Positions 1-8,273 of a stretch of 64,000 nt of DNA are shown here, one piece after another; positions within the stretch are counted from its first letter, which is position 1; every line of letters begins with the position of its first letter. Under the pieces are notes generated by a model that saw only the letters and a list, made by a program, of their open reading frames with translations, searched no databases and was not told the origin of the DNA. The position numbers and the translations under genes were made by a program. Location of the stretch: the NCBI GenBank assembly GCA_035695765.1, contig DASRRI010000153.1:1-64000 (forward strand). Direction: 5' to 3'. This stretch comes from Dongia_A sp035695765. Its GTDB lineage: Bacteria > Pseudomonadota > Alphaproteobacteria > Dongiales > Dongiaceae.

Positions 1-478
1 CAACATGATCGTGGGCCTGGACCTCAACCCGGCGCGCGAAGCGCTCGCGCGGAAGTTCGGCATGACGCACTTCGTCAATCCGAAGGAGGTGAAGGGTGAT
101 CTTGTCCCGTATCTCGTGGATCTCACCGGCGGCGGCGCCGACTACACATTCGAGTGCATCGGCAACGTCGACGTGATGCGCCAGGCGCTGGAGTGCTGCC
201 ATCGGGGCTGGGGCGTCGCGGTCATCATCGGGGTCGCGGGCGCCGGTCAGGAGATTCGCACCCGTCCGTTCCAGCTCGTCACCGGCCGGATGTGGAAAGG
301 CACGGCGTTCGGCGGTGCCCGCGGCCGCACCGACGTGCCGAAGATCGTCGATTGGTACATGGAGAAGAAGATCAATATCGACGATTTGATCACCCATAAG
401 CTTGCGCTGAAGGACATCAATCAGGGCTTTGACCTGATGCATGAGGGCAAGTCCATCCGCAGTGTCGTCGTTTACTAG
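1..478 (+). CDS. S-(hydroxymethyl)glutathione dehydrogenase / class III alcohol dehydrogenase, C-terminal part
   Basis: This is a partial gene cut by the window start; the last ~158 residues are present and end at TAG 476-478. The fragment is the end of the Rossmann domain and the C-terminal lobe of a class III zinc alcohol dehydrogenase. Recognisable segments are DYTFECIGN, the GVAGAGQEI stretch and the GTAFGGARGR motif, which are typical of the glutathione-dependent formaldehyde dehydrogenase family. The enzyme oxidises S-hydroxymethylglutathione with NAD to S-formylglutathione in the cytoplasm. The next gene encodes the hydrolase for that product, which supports the assignment. The catalytic zinc ligands lie upstream of the window and cannot be checked. 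Confidence 0.93.
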   Translation, partial: NMIVGLDLNPAREALARKFGMTHFVNPKEVKGDLVPYLVDLTGGGADYTFECIGNVDVMRQALECCHRGWGVAVIIGVAGAGQEIRTRPFQLVTGRMWKGTAFGGARGRTDVPKIVDWYMEKKINIDDLITHKLALKDINQGFDLMHEGKSIRSVVVY

Positions 479-497
479 CCTCGGCCTGTCTGACTTG

Positions 498-536
498 GCG
501 GCGGAGCTTAAGCAGGCTCCGCCGCTTTTGTTTCTT
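498..536 (+). terminator. Rho-independent terminator after the alcohol dehydrogenase gene
   Basis: Perfect 10-bp stem GCGGCGGAGC (498-507) / GCTCCGCCGC (516-525) with an 8-nt loop, followed by the T-rich tract TTTTGTTTCTT. It separates the dehydrogenase gene from the S-formylglutathione hydrolase gene even though the two act in sequence and point the same way. Confidence 0.85.
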
Positions 537-570
537 AGAGCGCGTGGTATCTTGAGCGGCGGAGGATCGG

Positions 571-1437
571 ATGGTTACGGAAATCTGGCAGAAAGCTGGC
601 TTGTCGCCGATCAAGCGTTGGAAGTCCTTTGGCGGCGATCAACTGGTCTTCGCGCATGACAGCAGCGCGACCGGCACGCGGATGGAATTCGCAGTCTATG
701 TGCCACCGCAGGCCGCAAAACAGCCGTGGCCGGTCCTCTTCTATCTCTCCGGCCTCACCTGCACGTGGGAGAATGCGACCACCAAGGCTGGCTTCCAGCA
801 TGCCGCGGCGGAACACGGCATCGTCATCGTTGCGCCGGATACCTCGCCGCGCGGCGACGACGTGCCGGACGATGCCGGATACGATCTCGGCAAGGGCGCG
901 GGCTTCTATCTGAATGCCACGCAGGCGCCGTGGTCCAAGCATTTCAAGATGTACGACTATGTGGTGCAGGAGCTGACGGAGCTGATCGCGCGGGCGTTTC
1001 CGGTCAATTTCGCCCGCTTCGGCATCACCGGCCATTCCATGGGCGGGCATGGCGCGCTCACCATCGCCATGAGGAATCCGGATCGCTTCAAGTCGGTCTC
1101 AGCCTTCTCGCCGATCGTCGCCCCCGCGCAAGTGCCGTGGGGACAAAAGGCCTTCGGCGCCTATCTCGGCCCGGAGCATAGGGCGTGGGCCGATTATGAT
1201 TCCTGCGCCCTGATGGCGAGCCGCGGCTGGTCACGCGATATCCTGATCGACCAGGGCGAATCCGACGAGTTCCTGGCGACGCAGCTGCGTCCGGAGCTGT
1301 TCGCCGAAGCCTGCAAGGCGCGCCACGTACCGCTGACCCTGCGCATGCAGGCGGGCTACGATCATTCCTACTACTTCATCTCGACCTTCATGGCCGAACA
1401 CGTCCGCTGGCACGCCGAGCGGTTGCACGCGGGCTGA
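571..1437 (+). CDS. fghA: S-formylglutathione hydrolase
   Basis: This 288-residue alpha/beta hydrolase of the esterase D family cleaves S-formylglutathione to formate and glutathione, the second step of formaldehyde detoxification. The nucleophile motif GHSMGGHGA places Ser156 in the elbow. The family hallmarks FYLSGLTCTWEN (oxyanion region) and the C-terminal YDHSYYFI with the catalytic His are present. The start is supported by GGAGG at 561-565, five bases before ATG 571. Length matches the family (about 280). It follows the class III alcohol dehydrogenase gene, but a strong terminator lies between them, so it probably has its own promoter or depends on readthrough. Confidence 0.95.
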   Translation: MVTEIWQKAGLSPIKRWKSFGGDQLVFAHDSSATGTRMEFAVYVPPQAAKQPWPVLFYLSGLTCTWENATTKAGFQHAAAEHGIVIVAPDTSPRGDDVPDDAGYDLGKGAGFYLNATQAPWSKHFKMYDYVVQELTELIARAFPVNFARFGITGHSMGGHGALTIAMRNPDRFKSVSAFSPIVAPAQVPWGQKAFGAYLGPEHRAWADYDSCALMASRGWSRDILIDQGESDEFLATQLRPELFAEACKARHVPLTLRMQAGYDHSYYFISTFMAEHVRWHAERLHAG

Positions 1438-1484
1438 CGTTCTCTCTTTTGTCATGGTCGTGGGTTGAAGACGGGGCACGACTG

Positions 1485-1554
1485 CCCACGAGTTTCGCTG
1501 TGCAGGATCGTGCAGTGGCAGGCAAACTCGTGGGTGCCAGGGCCAAGCCCTGGC
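1485..1554. repeat. Intergenic palindromic repeat element (two nested or adjacent hairpins)
   Basis: This non-coding gap holds an 11-bp perfect inverted repeat, CCCACGAGTTT (1485-1495) with AAACTCGTGGG (1524-1534). It is directly followed by an 8-bp perfect stem, TGCCAGGG (1535-1542) / CCCTGGCA (1547/1548-1554), with a 5-nt loop. A smaller TGCA/TGCA pair sits inside the first loop. No T-tract follows, so a simple intrinsic terminator is unlikely. The layout resembles the short extragenic palindromes scattered through alphaproteobacterial genomes; copy number cannot be judged here. Confidence 0.6.
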
Positions 1555-1636
1555 ATGACGGTGAGAAGGTGGCCTCACATTGCGCTGTTGCCGATGCCCT
1601 CCTATAGTTCTTCTAAGCCTGGGAGGGCGCTTTTAT

Positions 1637-2272
1637 ATGGCTGGAAAAATCACGCCTACTGGGGACGATGCGCTCATCGTCATCGATGTGCAGAACGATT
1701 TCTGCCCGGGCGGCGCGCTGGCGGTCCCGAAAGGCGACGAGATCGTGCCGCTGGTCAACCGCTTGATTGGACAGTTCCAGCATGTCGTGCTGACACAGGA
1801 TTGGCACCCGCGTGGCCACTCCTCTTTCGCCTCAACGCACAAGGGCCAGCCCTTCACCAACGTCAGGCTCGGCTATGGCGAGCAGACCCTGTGGCCGGAC
1901 CATTGCGTACAGGGGACCAAAGGCGCCGAATTCCACCACGACCTCGCCGTGCGGAACAGTGAGCTGGTCCTGCGCAAGGGATTTCGCAAAGAGATCGATT
2001 CTTACTCGGCATTTTACGAAAACGACCGCGTCACCAAGACCGGGCTCAACGGCTATCTGCGCGACCGCGGGCTGAAGCGCCTCTTCATGTGTGGGCTCGC
2101 CACCGATTTCTGCGTCGCCTGGTCGGCGCTGGACGGCAGACGCGAGGGATTCCCGATCATCGTGATCGAGGATGCCTGCAAAGCCATCGACCTCAATGGT
2201 TCCCTCGCCGCCGCTCGGGGCGAAATGATCAAAGGCGGAATCACGCTCGCAACGTCCGGCCAGGTCGGCTGA
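1637..2272 (+). CDS. pncA: Nicotinamidase (bifunctional nicotinamidase/pyrazinamidase)
   Basis: This 211-residue isochorismatase-fold amidohydrolase converts nicotinamide to nicotinate and ammonia. The catalytic triad is visible as Asp17 (IDVQND), Lys114 (LRKGF) and Cys159 (ATDFCV). The metal site is QDWHPRGHSSF, with Asp55, His57 and His61. The reading frame is open further upstream (an ATG at 1580), but the start at 1637 is chosen because GGGAGG at 1621-1626 is well placed and the upstream codons do not look like the family. It sits about 100 bp before a putative nicotinate-degradation operon on the same strand. Here it may therefore feed catabolism as well as the NAD salvage role usual for the family. 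Confidence 0.93.
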   Translation: MAGKITPTGDDALIVIDVQNDFCPGGALAVPKGDEIVPLVNRLIGQFQHVVLTQDWHPRGHSSFASTHKGQPFTNVRLGYGEQTLWPDHCVQGTKGAEFHHDLAVRNSELVLRKGFRKEIDSYSAFYENDRVTKTGLNGYLRDRGLKRLFMCGLATDFCVAWSALDGRREGFPIIVIEDACKAIDLNGSLAAARGEMIKGGITLATSGQVG

Positions 2273-2330
2273 CCCACGGCAACGTTGACTCACCTGGTTG
2301 ACTCTGGCTGCCACCGGTGCAGAATAGCCA

Positions 2331-2352
2331 GATCGTTCGTATACGAACGATC
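2331..2352. promoter_or_regulatory. Perfect 22-bp palindromic operator before the nicotinate operon
   Basis: The half-site GATCGTTCGTA is followed immediately by its exact reverse complement TACGAACGATC. The palindrome ends 18 bases before the preferred ATG (2371) of the first operon gene. A possible -35 (TTGACT, 2298-2303) lies 17 bases before a weak -10-like AGAATA (2321-2326), which would place the operator over the transcription start. The core GTATAC fits a dimeric winged-helix repressor. The MarR-type protein encoded inside the operon (8852-9307) is the obvious local candidate, but this is an inference. Confidence 0.75.
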
Positions 2353-2370
2353 ACCGATCGGGAGCCGGGG

Positions 2371-3249
2371 ATGCTGGGATCCCGCGCAGACTTAAGGTCA
2401 GGACAGTCGCCGCGTTATGCGCGACCGTTGGCGCTGGATGAGGCTCTGGCGCTGCGGGAAGGCGGCGCCCAGGTCATTGCGGGCGGGACCGATTTCTACC
2501 CCGCACGCGTCGGGCGGCCGCTCTATGACCGGGATGTCGCCTGCGTGCTCGATTTGACAGCGCTGCCAGGCCTGCGCGGCGTCCTCGAAGAGGCGACGCA
2601 CTATCGCATCGGCGCGCTGACCAGCTGGACCGAGATTGCCGAAGCGCCTTTGCCGGCACAGTTCTATTGCCTGCAGGCGGCGGCACGCGAAGTCGGCGGG
2701 CGGCAGATCCAGAATCGCGGCACGATCGGCGGCAACCTGTGCAATGCCTCGCCGGCGGCGGATGGCGTGCCGGCGCTGCTGGCCCTGGGCGCCGAAATCG
2801 AGCTGCTGAGCCGTGCGGGAAGACGCAGGCTCCGGCTATCCGATTTCATTCTCGGCCCGCGTCAGATCGCGTTGCGGCCGGACGAGATCGCTGTGGCGAT
2901 CGTAATCCCGAAGCCCAATGGCGCAGCCCACAGCAGCTTCGTCAAGCTCGGTGCGCGCAAATATCTCGTCATCTCCATCGTGATGGCGGCCGGCTACCTG
3001 GACGTGGTGGGCAGCCGGATCGCGGAGGCGCGGATCGCGGTCGGCTCCTGCTCGCCGGTCGCGCAGCGGTTGCCGGCGTTGGAAGCGGCCCTGAAAGGCG
3101 AGGTTGCCGTCTCGGACTTGGCGCGCCGACTAAAGCCAGAGCATCTGGCACCCCTCCAGCCCATCGATGATGTGCGCGCCAGTGCGGAGTATCGCGAGGA
3201 GGCCGCGCTTGTGGTGGTGCGGCGATTACTGTCGGAGCTTGCGGTATGA
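2371..3249 (+). CDS. Molybdenum hydroxylase FAD-binding subunit (putative nicotinate dehydrogenase FAD subunit)
   Basis: This 292-residue FAD-binding subunit of the xanthine dehydrogenase/CO dehydrogenase family passes electrons from the 2Fe-2S centres to an acceptor. Diagnostic motifs are VIAGGTDFYP near the N-terminus (pyrophosphate binding) and TIGGNLCNASPAADG in the middle. A CoxM-type C-terminal domain follows. The frame is open to 2317, but that start would place the upstream palindrome inside the gene. ATG 2371 has GGAG at 2361-2364 and begins close to the conserved domain, so it is preferred. Its stop overlaps the start of the molybdopterin subunit (ATGA at 3246-3249), so the two are translationally coupled. 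Substrate is inferred from the neighbouring genes. Confidence 0.88.
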   Translation: MLGSRADLRSGQSPRYARPLALDEALALREGGAQVIAGGTDFYPARVGRPLYDRDVACVLDLTALPGLRGVLEEATHYRIGALTSWTEIAEAPLPAQFYCLQAAAREVGGRQIQNRGTIGGNLCNASPAADGVPALLALGAEIELLSRAGRRRLRLSDFILGPRQIALRPDEIAVAIVIPKPNGAAHSSFVKLGARKYLVISIVMAAGYLDVVGSRIAEARIAVGSCSPVAQRLPALEAALKGEVAVSDLARRLKPEHLAPLQPIDDVRASAEYREEAALVVVRRLLSELAV

Positions 3250-5924
3250 ACGAGCTCAGCGCCGTGCAGGTCGCGAAGGATGCAGTGCCGCTGACCGTCA
3301 ATGGCGCGGCGCGTACCTATCAAGGCGACGGGCTGCGGCGCCTCGCCGACGTGCTGCGCGACGACTTCAAGCTGACCGGCACCAAGATCGGCTGCAACGC
3401 CGGCGATTGCGGGGCCTGCACCGTTCTGATGGACGGCGAACAGATCTGCGCCTGCCTGGTGCCGATCGGCCAATGTGCCGGCGCCGCGATCACGACGGTC
3501 GAAGGGCTAGGCGATCCCGGCCGGCTCGATGAGCTGCAGCGCGCGTTTCTGAACCACGGGGCGGCGCAATGCGGCGTCTGCACGCCCGGCATGCTGATGG
3601 CGGCCAGCGACTTGCTGGCGCGCAATGCGACGCCGTCGCGCGCGGAGGCCGAGGATGCGCTGGGCGGCGTGCTCTGCCGCTGCACCGGCTATCAGAAGAT
3701 CGTCGAGGCCGTGCTGGATGTCGCGCGGCCCCTGCCGATCAATCGCGATGGCACTGTCGGGGCGCGCACCGCCAAGGTTGATGGCCCCGCCAAGCTGACG
3801 GGAAAAGAGCAGTACGGCGCCGACGCCATTCCCGCCGACGCGCTTCATGTGCGTGCCATCCGCTCGCCGCATCCTTACGCCAAGTTCACCCTCGGCGATC
3901 TCGATGCTTTCGTGGCGGCGCGGCCGGGCCTCATGCGCGCTTTGACCTCGCGCGATGTGCCGTCAAACGGCTATGGCATTTATCCCACCATCAAGGATCA
4001 GCCGGTTCTGGCCGATGGGCTCGCGCGCTATCGCGGCGATCCGGTGGTCGCGTTCGTCGGCACGCGCGCGGCCATCGAAGCCGTTCGCGACGACGACGTG
4101 CCGGTCAGTTATGAGCCGCTGCCGGCGATCTTCGGTATCGAAGCGGCGAAGGCAGCTGCGCCGATCCATCCCGGCAAAGAGCGCAATATCCTGATCGACG
4201 GCGGCGTGACGTGCGGCGATGTGGAGAGCGCGTTCGCCACCGCGGCGCATGTTGCGGAAGTCGAATACGAGACCAGCTTCGTCGAGCATGCTTATATCGA
4301 GCCCGAAGCGGGCTGGGCGGAGCGCAAGGGCGATACGCTCGATGTCCATGTCTCGACCCAGAATCCGTTCCAGCATCGCGACGATCTCGCACAGATCCTG
4401 AAGCTGCCGAAGCAAGCCGTACGCTTGATCTCGAGCGCGGTCGGCGGCGGGTTCGGCGGCAAGCTCGATCTCAACGTCCATCCGCTGGTAGGGCTGGCGG
4501 CGTGGCTGTGCGATAAGCCGGTTGCCTATATCTATACCCGGCCGGAAAGCATGGCGGCTTCGACCAAGCGCCATCCGGCGTTGGTCAAGGCGAAAGTCGG
4601 ATGCGATGCCACGGGCAAGCTGACCGGTTTTTGGTCGCAGGCGGAGCTGGATACTGGCGCCTATGCAAGCTGGGGCCCAACCGTCGCCAACCGCGTGCCC
4701 GTTCATGCACCCGGCCCCTATGTGGTGCCGCACGCCAGGACGCGCGGCACGGCCTATTTCACCAATTGTCCGCCATCGGGTGCATTCCGCGGTTTCGGTG
4801 TCCCGCAAAGCGCCATCGCCAGCGAGGCGGCGATGGATCAGCTGGCGGATGCGCTCGGCATGGATTGGCTGGAGTTCCGCAGGCTGAATGCACTCCGGAA
4901 GGATGATGTGACCATCACAGGCCAGGTGCTCGAGGATTCGGTCGGCATTGTCGAAACGCTGGATGCTGTCGAGCCCTACTGGCGCGACTGGAACAAGGAC
5001 GCGGCGGCCTTCAACCAAGCTTCCGCACGGTTGAAGCACGGCGTCGGCGTCGCCTGTTCCTGGTATGGCATCGGCAACACCTCGCTCAGCAACCCTTCGG
5101 AGATGAAGGTCGGCATCGCGCCGGATGGCCGCATCACGCTCTATTGTGGTGCCGTCGATATTGGCCAGGGGTCGAACACCATCCTCACGCAGATCGCGGC
5201 GGACGCGCTGGGTGTGCCCGCGCCGGACATCAATCTGGTGATGGGCGACACGGCGCGCACCCTCGATGCCGGCAAGACGTCGGCCTCGCGCCAGACTTTC
5301 GTTACCGGCAAGGCTTGCGAGCTGGCGGCGCTCGATCTCAAAGCCAAGCTTGCGCAACTGAGGGACCGCGCTGCTCTGCGCGATCTTCCCGTCGACAATC
5401 ACGGCGACGTGCTAACCGGCTATGGCAAGTTCGATCCACCCACCACGCCGCTCGATGAAAACGGGCAGGGCGTGCCGTATGCCTGCTACGGCTTTGCGAC
5501 CCAGGTGGCGCTGGTGCAGGTCGATCTCGATCTCGGCACGGTGAAGGTGCTGCAGATCGCGGCGGCGCACGATGTCGGCAAGGCGGTCAATCCGCAGCAG
5601 GTCGAGGGACAGATCCACGGCGGAACGGCACAGGGCATCGGTCTCGCCCTGATGGAAGAGTATCTTCCGGGTCGGACGGAGAATCTGCACGATTATCTGA
5701 TCCCGACCTTCGGCGACATGCCGGAGATGATCTGCAAAATCGTCGAAGCGCCGACCCGACATGGCCCGCACGGCGCGAAGGGCGTGGGCGAGCCCGCCTT
5801 GATCTCCACCGCCCCTGCCATCTTCGGAGGCATCTATCGCGCGGCCGGCGTGCGCGTCACCAAAGTCCCAGTCTTGCCGCACCGCTTGCGTGCCGCGATC
5901 CGCGCCAAGGAAACAATGCGATGA
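3246..5924 (+). CDS. Fused 2Fe-2S/molybdopterin subunit of a molybdenum hydroxylase (putative nicotinate dehydrogenase)
   Basis: This 892-residue protein joins two parts that are usually separate subunits. Residues ~15-160 are a CoxS-type ferredoxin module with Cys50, Cys55, Cys58 and Cys70 for the plant-type cluster and Cys109, Cys112, Cys144 and Cys146 for the second cluster. From ~residue 175 on is the aldehyde oxidase/xanthine dehydrogenase a/b hammerhead and molybdopterin-binding region, with GGGFGGK, AFRGFGVPQ and the catalytic Glu849 in KGVGEPAL. Enzymes of this family hydroxylate N-heterocycles with water. The neighbouring 6-hydroxynicotinate reductase and enamidase genes make nicotinate C6 hydroxylation the best prediction. 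Xanthine or another azaarene remains possible. Confidence 0.87.
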   Translation: MNELSAVQVAKDAVPLTVNGAARTYQGDGLRRLADVLRDDFKLTGTKIGCNAGDCGACTVLMDGEQICACLVPIGQCAGAAITTVEGLGDPGRLDELQRAFLNHGAAQCGVCTPGMLMAASDLLARNATPSRAEAEDALGGVLCRCTGYQKIVEAVLDVARPLPINRDGTVGARTAKVDGPAKLTGKEQYGADAIPADALHVRAIRSPHPYAKFTLGDLDAFVAARPGLMRALTSRDVPSNGYGIYPTIKDQPVLADGLARYRGDPVVAFVGTRAAIEAVRDDDVPVSYEPLPAIFGIEAAKAAAPIHPGKERNILIDGGVTCGDVESAFATAAHVAEVEYETSFVEHAYIEPEAGWAERKGDTLDVHVSTQNPFQHRDDLAQILKLPKQAVRLISSAVGGGFGGKLDLNVHPLVGLAAWLCDKPVAYIYTRPESMAASTKRHPALVKAKVGCDATGKLTGFWSQAELDTGAYASWGPTVANRVPVHAPGPYVVPHARTRGTAYFTNCPPSGAFRGFGVPQSAIASEAAMDQLADALGMDWLEFRRLNALRKDDVTITGQVLEDSVGIVETLDAVEPYWRDWNKDAAAFNQASARLKHGVGVACSWYGIGNTSLSNPSEMKVGIAPDGRITLYCGAVDIGQGSNTILTQIAADALGVPAPDINLVMGDTARTLDAGKTSASRQTFVTGKACELAALDLKAKLAQLRDRAALRDLPVDNHGDVLTGYGKFDPPTTPLDENGQGVPYACYGFATQVALVQVDLDLGTVKVLQIAAAHDVGKAVNPQQVEGQIHGGTAQGIGLALMEEYLPGRTENLHDYLIPTFGDMPEMICKIVEAPTRHGPHGAKGVGEPALISTAPAIFGGIYRAAGVRVTKVPVLPHRLRAAIRAKETMR

Positions 5925-7408
5925 ACGAGGTCGCGCCAGCTCTCGAATCCGACGGCATCGTTCGCTGCGATGCCTGTCCGGTCCTGTGCCGCATCCGCCC
6001 GGGAAAGCTCGGCGCCTGCGACCGCTATGGCAATGTCGATGGCAAGCTGGTGCGCACCGATCCACTGGTGCTGCTGGACCGCTCGGTCGAATCCGGGCGC
6101 GGAGCCGTGCGGTTCCTGGAGGGAGCGCGCGACTGGAGTGGCGAACTGGTGCGCCAGCCGGACGCCTTCGTCACCGGCATCGGCGCCACCACCACCTATC
6201 CCGACTACAAGCCGGCACCCTTCATCGTCTCTAGCCAGGTCGATGGCGTCGACTGCGTCACGGTCGTGACGGAGGGAATCTTCAGCTATTGCGGCGTCAA
6301 GGTGAAGATCGACACGGATCGCTATGTGGGGCCGGAGCAGGCACCGGTACGCGTGAGGGGCGAGCAGATCGGCCACGTTACCACCCACGAATATGGCTCG
6401 CAGATGCTCTCGCTCGGCGGCGTGCGCCATCTGACCGGCGGCTCCAAGGCGGAAGGCAACATCACCTGCGATGCCTTGATGCGCCTCTGCAACAAGGAGG
6501 CTGTCGAGATGTCGATCGATGGCGGCTCCATCATCGTGGTGCAGGCCGACAAGGCGCCGATCGTCGATGGCCATTCGGAACAGCGCATGCGGGTCGGCTG
6601 CGGCTCCGCCGTCACCGGCATCTTCGCGAAGCAATGGTTCGGCCTGGCCGATGAAGTGGTGGTGGTGGACGAGCACATCACGGGCATCTTCACCGAGCAC
6701 CAGGCGGGCCGCATGCTGGACGCCAAGGCGAGCGGCATCAAGATCCGCGGCCGCAAATCGACGCCGGGGCGCTATTTCCAGGTGGCGAAACCGGGGCTCG
6801 GCTGGGGCGGTACCGATTTGAAGGATCCGCTGGAGATCATCGAGAAGTTCGATCCCAAGGTTGCCTGGCCGGGCCTGCGCCTCTTCATGGTTTCGACGAC
6901 CGGCGAGCATTACGCCTGGTACGTGCTGGACGAGGAGCTAAAGCCGCGCCCTGCCGATCCGCCCGCGGAGATCCACAAGCTGGTCGCGCGCATCGCGGAG
7001 AATTGCGAGCCGGCGCTGAGCACGGTGTTGTTCATGGGCGGCGCCGGCGGCAGCTTGCGCGCCGGCGTCACCGAGAACCCGGTGCGCCTCACCATGTCGG
7101 TGAAGGACAAGCTGACCCGCGTCACCTGCGGCGGCGCACCGGCCTATGTGTGGCCGGGTGGCGGCATCACCGTGATGGTGGACGTGGCGCGCATGCCGGA
7201 CAAATCCACCGGCTACGTGCCGACGCCGGCACTGGTCTTTCCCATCGAGTTCACGATGCGGCTGGAGGATTACCGGCTGATGGGCGGACACCTGAAGCAT
7301 ATCGTGCCGGTGGAGCAGGTGCTGGCGGATCAGCGCAAGAAAGCGGTGGCGCCGCACGCGGAAAATCCGTGGCCGATGAACCTGCCGAGCGGGGGAGGCT
7401 CACGATGA
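5921..7408 (+). CDS. 6-hydroxynicotinate reductase-like iron-sulfur flavoprotein
   Basis: This 495-residue protein resembles the 6-hydroxynicotinate reductase family, which reduces 6-hydroxynicotinate to 1,4,5,6-tetrahydro-6-oxonicotinate. The N-terminus carries a ferredoxin-like cysteine cluster, Cys16, Cys19, Cys23 and Cys33 (CDACPVLC...GAC). Further cysteines in the body could hold more clusters. The E. barkeri enzyme is known to carry covalent flavin and several Fe-S clusters. Here a GATTT stretch at residues 88-92 looks like part of an ApbE-type flavinylation site. The start overlaps the previous stop (ATGA at 5921-5924), and the stop overlaps the next start. Family call is from recognition plus context. 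Confidence 0.78.
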   Translation: MNEVAPALESDGIVRCDACPVLCRIRPGKLGACDRYGNVDGKLVRTDPLVLLDRSVESGRGAVRFLEGARDWSGELVRQPDAFVTGIGATTTYPDYKPAPFIVSSQVDGVDCVTVVTEGIFSYCGVKVKIDTDRYVGPEQAPVRVRGEQIGHVTTHEYGSQMLSLGGVRHLTGGSKAEGNITCDALMRLCNKEAVEMSIDGGSIIVVQADKAPIVDGHSEQRMRVGCGSAVTGIFAKQWFGLADEVVVVDEHITGIFTEHQAGRMLDAKASGIKIRGRKSTPGRYFQVAKPGLGWGGTDLKDPLEIIEKFDPKVAWPGLRLFMVSTTGEHYAWYVLDEELKPRPADPPAEIHKLVARIAENCEPALSTVLFMGGAGGSLRAGVTENPVRLTMSVKDKLTRVTCGGAPAYVWPGGGITVMVDVARMPDKSTGYVPTPALVFPIEFTMRLEDYRLMGGHLKHIVPVEQVLADQRKKAVAPHAENPWPMNLPSGGGSR

Positions 7409-8262
7409 GCGCGCAGGCTTCCCTGCTGACGGGCAACCGGCTGCATCTCAATCACGGTCCGATCGATCTGATCATTTCGGCGGACGGCGATGCGCGCGAT
7501 ATCCGCCGCGCCTACCAGGTCGCGGCCGCGATGTTTCCGAACATCCTGCCGGAGCTGGTGGCGGAACTTGTGACACTACGATCGCCCGTCGGTGCTGCCA
7601 AACCGTTCGTTTCCGGTCCGATTGCGCGGCGCATGGTGGACGCGGTTTGGCCATATCGAGAAATCTTCATCACGCCTATGGCTGCCGTTGCAGGTTCAGT
7701 GGCGGAGCACGTGCTGGCGGCGATGATGGAAGCAGCGCCGCTGCGGCGCGCCATCGTGAACAATGGCGGCGACATCGCCATCCATCTGGAGGACGGCGAA
7801 ATGCTGCGCGCCGGGCTGCTCGGCGATCTGACGCTGCCCAAGATGGATGCGGCCATCGAGATCGCCAGTGCCGAGCCCGTGCGCGGGATCGCCACCTCGG
7901 GCTGGCGCGGGCGCTCTCAATCGCTCGGTATCGCCGATGCGGTCACGGTGCTGGCGACGAATGCCGCGATGGCGGATGCTGCTGCGACCATGATCGCGAA
8001 TGCCGTCAATGTCGATGATCCGGCGATCCACCGTCTGCCGGCTCGCGAGGTGCGTGATGAAAGCGACCTCGGCGATCTGCCTGTCACGGTCGATGTCGGC
8101 TTTCTGGCGAGCCAGAAGACCGAGCTGGCGCTCGAGAACGGCGCTCGCCGCGCCGCCGAGTTGCGCGCGCGCGGGCTTATCGCGGCGGCCTATCTGCAGC
8201 TTCAGAATCAGGCGCGCGTGGTGGGCGAGCTCACTCAACCCCTGCCATCGCGTGCGGCATAA
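7405..8262 (+). CDS. UPF0280 family protein (ApbE-like fold)
   Basis: This 285-residue protein belongs to the UPF0280 family, which is structurally related to the FMN transferase ApbE. The segment TSGWRGRSQSLGIADAVTVLA followed by MADAAATMIANAV mirrors the ApbE ending (TSG...SVTV...ADALATA). The frame is open upstream inside the previous gene, but ATG 7405 is clearly the start: GGGGGAGG lies at 7391-7398 and the start overlaps the preceding stop as ATGA. Its position directly after the iron-sulfur flavoprotein gene suggests that it may attach or insert a flavin in that reductase. That role is inference; the family has no firmly established function. Confidence 0.82.
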   Translation: MSAQASLLTGNRLHLNHGPIDLIISADGDARDIRRAYQVAAAMFPNILPELVAELVTLRSPVGAAKPFVSGPIARRMVDAVWPYREIFITPMAAVAGSVAEHVLAAMMEAAPLRRAIVNNGGDIAIHLEDGEMLRAGLLGDLTLPKMDAAIEIASAEPVRGIATSGWRGRSQSLGIADAVTVLATNAAMADAAATMIANAVNVDDPAIHRLPAREVRDESDLGDLPVTVDVGFLASQKTELALENGARRAAELRARGLIAAAYLQLQNQARVVGELTQPLPSRAA

Positions 8263-8273
8263 GAGGATTCATC

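Noticed and set aside
3963..5402. Long open frame (479 codons) antisense to the molybdopterin subunit gene
   Set aside because: Shadow frame of a GC-rich gene; its translation is Arg/Asp/Gly-rich without domain motifs, while the sense frame has full catalytic motifs.
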